In this document: one piece after another, positions 58,606 to 64,000 of the stretch
Layout: every line of letters starts with the position of its first letter
Position numbering within the stretch: the first letter of the stretch is position 1
NCBI RefSeq assembly: GCF_954871325.1
Contig: NC_088775.1
Location: forward strand, 27,691,561-27,755,560
DNA length: 64,000 nt
Reading direction: 5' to 3'
From: Gordionus sp. m RMFG-2023
Lineage: Eukaryota; Nematomorpha; Gordioida; Chordodea; Parachordodidae
Notes under the pieces: model-generated
What the model was told of the DNA's origin: nothing
The model's database searches: none
What the model saw: the letters and a program-made list of their open reading frames with translations, nothing else
Translations under genes and position numbers: made by a program

Positions 58606-59916
58606 CACTGTGTGACAAATTTCGACTTGATTTTTTGGGAGAAAATAAAATAAACATGTTTTAAGACAAATTTTTATGCGTATTCTAAATCCGCTGTCAG
58701 TTTTTTTCTAGCACGTCAGGTTTTTTTATTTATTTGAGGTTAAAGTCGCCAAAAAGGTCATTTTTAGCACTTTTTGAAGGTTTATAACTTCGGTTCTAAT
58801 GATCCCTACAACTAAAAAAATATCTTAATTTTTGCAGCAAACCTTCCTTATTATTATACATTTTTTTATAAAATCCTTACTCAATTTTTAAACAACCTAT
58901 ATTTTTTAAATTTACCCTTATTTATAAAATCTTTTTTAATATAGCCTACATTTAATATATTTATTTATTGTGGCTTTCGTTCTCTTCGCTTTATGAAAAT
59001 TAAACGCGAATATGAAAAATTAAGCGCGAAAAAAGATAATTCTTCTCCTTTCTTCCTATTTGTTATTTGGCATTATTATTTATTGCCCATACTACGGGTT
59101 CAAGGTACTCCATTGGAAAATCATATATTTTGATATAAATTGATTAAAAAAGCAAATATTCTTAAATACATCTAAAAAAGATAAATATTAATAAAAAATA
59201 TGAAAAAATTACCAATTATTGCATTTTAAATGAATTTTGCTTCAAAAATGCTCAATTCAAAAAGAGTACAAATTAAAAAAGTGGGTACAGATATCTGATT
59301 TTGGTATAAATTGATCATAAATGCATAAAATATTACTAAATACAACTAAAAAAGATAAATATTACCTTAATTTTGCTTGAAAAATGCTTTATGCAAAGAA
59401 AATTCAATAATAGTGTACAAATTAAAAAGTTCGAAAATATCTGTACCGACTTTTTTAATTTATAGATTTTGGTTGAATTTTCATGGCATAGAGTACTTTT
59501 GAAACATAATTAGAATTAATATATAATCTTGAGCATATTTGAAGCAAAATTATATAAAATTTATCTTCTAAAGTTAATAATTTTGATAGTAATTTAAATT
59601 GAAAACATAAGACCCCCCAAACGAAATTCTTTACCATTTTTCTCAAAAACCAATCCATTAAAAATTATAAAAATTAGTAAATTTTTAAAAAAATATAAGT
59701 TTAACACTTTCACCAATTTTCAGGGATTTTTATTCGATACTTTTTAAAATATATCCGTATAAAGACATAAATTTTACCATTTTTGAGATTTCGAAAAGTT
59801 GTCTTTATACGGTAATATTTTTATAACTTGACGTATAGAGAAAATTTGGAAAACGGATTCGAATTCAGCGTCAAATTCTGCACCAAAACTTGTTTTTATT
59901 TTCTTGTCACACAGTG
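58606..59916. mobile_element. Non-autonomous element with CACTGTGTGACAA termini
   Basis: CACTGTGTGACAA at the left and its inverse TTGTCACACAGTG at the right, each flanked by TTA (58603-58605 and 59917-59919). CACT-type ends with a 3-bp duplication suit the CACTA/CMC group; this is an inference. The inside has direct repeats (about 59125-59280 against 59300-59420, sharing AAAAAAGATAAATATTA and TTTTGCTT.AAAAATGC), plus an inverted partial copy near 59455-59600. No transposase found. Confidence 0.65.
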
Positions 59917-60077
59917 TTATTTATTATACTACAATTTTATGCAATATTTTTCAAAAATTGGATTTGGCTGAAGTTATGAATTATATTACAACTTAGAAAA
60001 CCAAGAGATAATATGATCAGGAATTTCTCGAGATTTATATTATGATTTTGAGAACAAGGACAAACAAATCTTCCATA

Positions 60078-60446
60078 GTGATCTGCATCGGGCCTAATTT
60101 TTCAAGCCCGGCCCGAAATTTTTTTAAAAAAAGTTTTTCCGGCACGGCCAGGCCCGAATTTATTTAAATATAGAAATTAATTTTTATAATTACTTAAAAT
60201 AAAAGACATATGTTATATAGCGTTTAGTTTCAATAAATTAAATCAAAAATTTTTATTTTACATAAAAAATTCAATATAAAATTGATAAATTTAGATATAT
60301 TTAATAAAATTTCCAAAATCAGACCCGACCAGGCCCGAAATTTTTTTAAAAATATTAGGCCCGACCCGAACCCGATTACTTAAAATAGAATTAGGCTCGA
60401 GCCCGGCCCTATGCCCGTTCGGGCCGGGCCTAACTTTGCACATCTC
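60078..60446. mobile_element. Short hAT-like element with GCCCGGCCC motifs
   Basis: Left GTGATCTGCATCGGGCC; right, inverted, GAGATGTGCAAAGTTAGGCC. Flanks CTTCCATA and CTTCCAAT agree at 6 of 8. Both ends carry GCCCGGCCC/GGGCCGGGCC units (60094-60150 and 60320-60430). Non-coding, 369 bp. Same layout as 22494-23969 and 53136-54718. Confidence 0.75.
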
Positions 60447-60467
60447 CTTCCAATATTAACCTAGACT

Positions 60468-60791
60468 TAGTGTTGCGTAATCGGCTAAAAACTACGCCAA
60501 AGCCTAAAAATCGGCTAAGCCTAAAAATCGTCTAACTAAGCCTATATAAATCGGCTAAAATTAAATTAGTCAAAATTCTGCATCGATGCTTAGCATTAAT
60601 TATTATTTATTTATTTTAGTAAAATAATTTATTTTATTTATATTTAATGTAATATTTTATTATTATCAACAAATAAACATGATATGATTTAATATTTTTT
60701 ATTTATATTATTATATTTTGAAATGAAAATAAATTTATTTATTTGATGTTTTTTACGTGATACGTGATACGTGATATTAAGCGCACTAGCC
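60468..60791. mobile_element. Possible short element with AATCGGCTAA repeats
   Basis: Left part has four AATCGGCTAA/AATCGTCTAA units (60479-60560) and begins TAGTGTTGCGTAATC; right end has three TACGTGA units then TATTAAGCGCACTAG. Possible degenerate TSD CCTAGACT/CCTAAACG (6 of 8). The right end recurs inverted at 1674-1712. Boundaries uncertain. Confidence 0.45.
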
Positions 60792-60879
60792 CTAAACGTC
60801 GTACATATAGCAAAAGTTATATATACAACAGAGCAACGCTTGGTTCTCTTATGAAAAAACCCATCAAACTGGGATAAAA

Positions 60880-61010
60880 AATGGGAAAATAATTAAGAGG
60901 ACCATCCACGATTTTTGGGCAGGCCGCAGTTACCTGTGCGCGTAAGTGGCAAAGCCACTCACTTAAACGCCCGGACAGATAAAAGCCCATGCCCGATTAA
61001 GTAATTTTTG
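60880..61010. other. GC-rich structured segment of unknown nature
   Basis: Contains GGCCGCAGTTACCTGTGCGC and GTAAGTGGCAAAGCCACTCACTTA, where AGTGGC/GCCACT forms a short hairpin, flanked by ACGCCCGGACAG. It stands out from its AT-rich flanks. No tRNA-type box B was found and no protein reading was recognised. It may be a SINE, a LINE 3' end or an RNA gene. Confidence 0.35.
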
Positions 61011-61124
61011 ATTATGGAAGGGTCATATTGGCAATGTTACAATTTACAATTTAAGTCTTAGGAGTAACTGGGAAATAGAATATACATAGATTAAATTTTA
61101 TTATGACTTATAATTGATATTATA

Positions 61125-61660
61125 CAGTATCCTGAACTAAAATTAAACTGGAAAATAAAACTGAAAAAACAAAAGAATAAAGCTATAAAATTACTTTTAA
61201 ATTATTTGTAAAATACTTTTAATTAATAATACTTTACAAATATCTACAAAATAAATTAGCAGTGCGTCACTATTAAATTTACTACATTTTATCTTTAATT
61301 TAGTATTAAATTAAATTTTATCTTGTATTAAAAATAAAATAGAACAAGACTAAAACCAAAAGTAAAATAGGAAATGTACACATTTAATACTTAACATATT
61401 TTTAATATTACCTTATACAGTATTCTGAACTAAAATTAAAAATAAAAAAAATAAAACTGAAAAGAAAATAGAACTGTAAAACTACTTTTAAATTATTTGT
61501 AAAAAAAAATACTTTTAATTAATAATACTTTACAAGTATCTTGAAGATCAATTAGCAGTGTGTCACTATTTAAATTTACTACTTATCTTTAATTTTGTAT
61601 TGAAAATTAAATTGTATCTTGTATTAAAAACAAAATAGGAAAAGGACTAAAACCAAAAAG
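61125..61660 (+). repeat. Tandem duplication, period about 293 bp
   Basis: CAGTATCCTGAACTAAAATT at 61125 recurs as CAGTATTCTGAACTAAAATT at 61418. The two units stay aligned through AATACTTTTAATTAATAATA and the TTAGCAGTG(C/T)GTCACTATT block to about 61660. They lie downstream of the - strand LINE stop and may be its 3' untranslated repeat. Confidence 0.85.
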
Positions 61661-61955
61661 TGATTAAAAATGTACATATTTATATTAGACATTAATGGAG
61701 AGAGGAGTATGGACTAGCTATAGAGTAAAAAGGTTTGGTCAAAAAGAATAAAATAAATTATGTACATTAACAAAAAAGAATAAAATTAAGACTTACATAA
61801 AAAGTATAGAATTAAAACCATCTGAACGTAATGTAATAAATAAGCTAAATATTGAGGACGTCGATTTCTAAAAAAAGGAATGTCAGGAATGTCCAAAGAT
61901 GATACGCTAAAAAAGGAATATCATAGGAATGTCCAAAGATGATACGAATTAATAA

Positions 61956-64000
61956 TTAATGTTCCAGAAGGAAGTTAGTTTTTAATTTGAGAAGTTTGTT
62001 AATAGAGTTTTTGTTATTGTTAATGTGGACAAATTGTGTTAAGCTGATATTTAGATGCAATATATCTGAAATAGTTTTATTTAACCAATAGGATCTGTAG
62101 CTGCAGTATCTTTTATTCTTATAGGATGGAAGCCAACTAAGAGCATCATATGCTAAGTTGTCTTCTTGGTTCCTAATTATGTGTGCAAAAAGTTGAATTC
62201 GCCTTTTATTTAGTGTAACTGAAACAGGAGCATGTCTCGAGAGTCACCATAAACAGTTGTTGGTAATAATTCTGGGATAAATATACCCATTTATAAGCCT
62301 TAGATATCTATTTATAAAGACCTGAAGCTTCTTAGTTTGTGTTCTATTTATGTCCCAAGTGTCACCACCATATAATAAAATGGGTATAATTATAGAATTA
62401 AACATTTGAAGTCTACTCTTTACAGATATTTCTCTGGCGTTCCATAGTTTAAAATATTTATAAAAAACGAATTTGGCATGCTTTAACCTCATTTCAACCT
62501 CATTTTTTTATGTGGCCCTTATTATCTAGATTTACCCCCAGATATTTGAATTCATGTACTAATTTTAATCCTAACAAATCAAAGGAACGATTTGGGTCGA
62601 CATCTGCCCACGGGGAAGGCATAACAACGGTTTTATCTAGATTAATAGTTAATCCAGTTTTCTCACTATATGTCTTTAGTATATTCAAAATGTCGCAAGA
62701 TTCTTCTAATGATTTGGTAGTGATAACTATATCGTCAGCATAAGAGATTATGCGATGCTTCAGGGAAAGATCATCCCTAGAGGATAGATTGAGTAAATTA
62801 AAAGCTGTCGGCGATGATTTTATTCATGATTATATTAAATAGGATTGGTGACAAGACACATCCTTGTTTAACGCCTTTACGTATTCTGAAGGAAGTAGAT
62901 TGAACGTTATCGATTTTAAAAGAAGAAAGAAGAGAACAGTAATGATTTCTAAGGATTTTTATAATATTTAGGTCAATCCCACTATCAGCCAGAATTTCCC
63001 ATAATACTTCGTGTTTAATACTGTCGAAAGCTTTTCGGAAATCTACAAAGATAAACAGAAGTGGTAGTTTGTACCTATAACTTTTTTGTAAAGTAACTTT
63101 TAATGCAAGAATTGGTTGCAAGATATTCCGCCCCGATCTGTACGCACAGATATTGTTGGATTGTAAATGTCTAGTGGAAGAAAGAATTCTATTTTTTATT
63201 AACACCATAAAAACTTTAGATGCTATAGAGGTAAGTGCAATAGCTCTATAGTCATCAAAGACGAGTGGGTTTGGAGAAACTAAGAAATAATAAAGCCGTC
63301 GGACCAGATGGAATCAGAGCGGAACACTTAAAAGTTTCGCCTGATTATATCTCTACCTTTCTATTAATCATTTTTAATAAAATCTGGACATCTGGCATTA
63401 CTCCTAAAGATTGGAACCTGTCATTTATATGTAACTTCCTTTTTATCTCCGACGTGGTAAAATTTGACCTTAAGGAGAGAAGGTTATCATATAGAGGCGG
63501 TATAGGGAGTTCGGAGTTAAACATTAAAGAGTAATGGTCAAGCCATAAATTTATTTGATCGTCTGGGTCACGAATAATATTGTTATTAACTTTCAGTTTG
63601 GGCAAAGGTTTGAAATTGGAGGGTTTTTGAAATTTTTTTAATTTTTTATAGGCATCATAGAGTCTATTGCACCTCATATCAGCATCGATTTCCTTAGCTA
63701 TATCAACGATAAATTTGCGCCTATCACTTCTTAGGAGTCTCTGGATAGTTTTCCATAACTCCTTGTCTTGATAACTCCTAGTCCTTAGTTCTAAAATTTT
63801 AGATTGCGTGATAAAGGACATCCATTCTTTAAGAGGAGGGCCACTGACTTTAGTATTTTTTACACGTAGAAAGTATCAAGAACTTAAAGTCACTCCAACA
63901 TTTTTCTAAATTTAAATCTCGATTTGAGATCATAAAATTATTGATGTCTAATGACAACTTAGTGGTGACCACATCCTTCACCAAGGGGAGTTTTAATTTG
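61956..64000 (-). pseudogene. LINE retrotransposon ORF2 (reverse transcriptase), 5' end off window
   Basis: - strand fragments in order: 63980-63345 pre-RT region (LDINNFMISNRDLNLEKCWS, then MSFITQSKILELRTRSYQDK, up to NFTTSEIKRKL); 63258-62798 palm with PLVFDDYRAIALTSIASKVF, FIFVDFRKAFDSIKHEVLWE (motif A) and RIRKGVKQGCVLSPILFNII (motif B); about 62765-62690 HRIISYADDIVITTK, the catalytic YADD; 62688-62500 GLTINLDKTVVM, FKYLGVNLD; 62492-62244 ILLYGGDTWDINRTQTKKLQ; then RIQLFAHIIRNQEDNLAYDA and a stop at 61956-61958. The expected NNKAVGPDGI block is on the opposite strand (63262-63430). The endonuclease lies beyond 64000. Clade not assigned. Frame changes occur near 62800, 62690 and 62495, so it is inactive. 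Confidence 0.9.
63258..63437 (+). pseudogene. Inverted internal segment of the LINE reverse transcriptase
   Basis: On the + strand it reads GLEKLRNNKAVGPDGIRAEH, then LKVSPDYISTFLLIIFNKIW and TSGITPKDWNLS. This is the conserved segment that should lie between TSEIKRKL and YRAIALTS on the - strand, and those two flank it exactly. About 180 bp has therefore been flipped in place. The inverted piece is as well preserved as its flanks. Confidence 0.88.

Noticed and set aside
60880-61010. tRNA or tRNA-derived SINE.
   Set aside because: No A-box/B-box pair and no cloverleaf could be drawn by eye; left as unexplained.

Overview
This 64 kb window is AT-rich, transposon-dominated animal nuclear DNA. 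One host gene is recognisable: ATG13, the HORMA-domain scaffold of the autophagy-initiating ULK/Atg1 complex, on the + strand. Two of its coding exons are present: 41597-41743, ending at a GT donor, and 55966-56610, starting after a pyrimidine-tract AG acceptor. They join in phase and are separated by a 14.2 kb intron packed with nested transposons. A metazoan is implied by ATG13, by introns in a THAP-type P-element transposase, and by the mix of hAT, MULE, P and LINE elements. The element mix fits an invertebrate, perhaps an arthropod, but I cannot name a lineage. I see no tRNA, rRNA, CRISPR array or bacterial-style operon.

Layout, left to right. 1-1188: decayed MULE transposase. 1490-1668: G-run minisatellite. 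1795-4205: hAT remnant arranged as an inverted duplication. 4432-5090: Ty3/Gypsy integrase fossil between two short direct repeats. 5342-7170: satellite of about 289 bp. 7828-10536: hAT element with perfect 8-bp target-site duplication (TSD). 12456-13420: small hAT-like element. 14554-19630: broken Ty3/Gypsy LTR element on the - strand. 19740-21728 and 22279-26085: two related non-autonomous hAT elements, the second interrupted by another hAT at 22494-23969. 26420-32225: P-element remnants in both orientations, with a hAT at 27977-29222 inside the longer one. 32646-33047: short hAT-like element. 33521-39125: 5.6 kb foldback element with about 27 tandem monomers facing 5 inverted ones.

41597-56610 is ATG13. 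Its intron holds a DNA transposon with terminal inverted repeats of roughly 0.5 kb (43370-50251) and a transposase I know as a recurrent invertebrate protein but cannot place in a superfamily. Inside that element is a hAT (43590-46554), and inside the hAT is a second hAT (43640-45837). Another hAT lies at 53136-54718. Downstream of exon 2 are hAT-like and CACTA-like non-autonomous elements (57033-57588, 58606-59916, 60078-60446, 60468-60791) and a - strand LINE (61956 to past the window end) in which about 180 bp of the reverse transcriptase has been inverted in place.

Recurring theme: many hAT elements here carry a private array of short repeats just inside their termini (for example GGGCCGGGCC, AACCAATACC, ATTCGAATCG, CACGCCC), and another group carries GC-rich TTCG hairpins there. 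The foldback element goes further and holds a terminal motif in every tandem monomer. All calls rest on reading the sequence and on remembered family features; no database search was possible.
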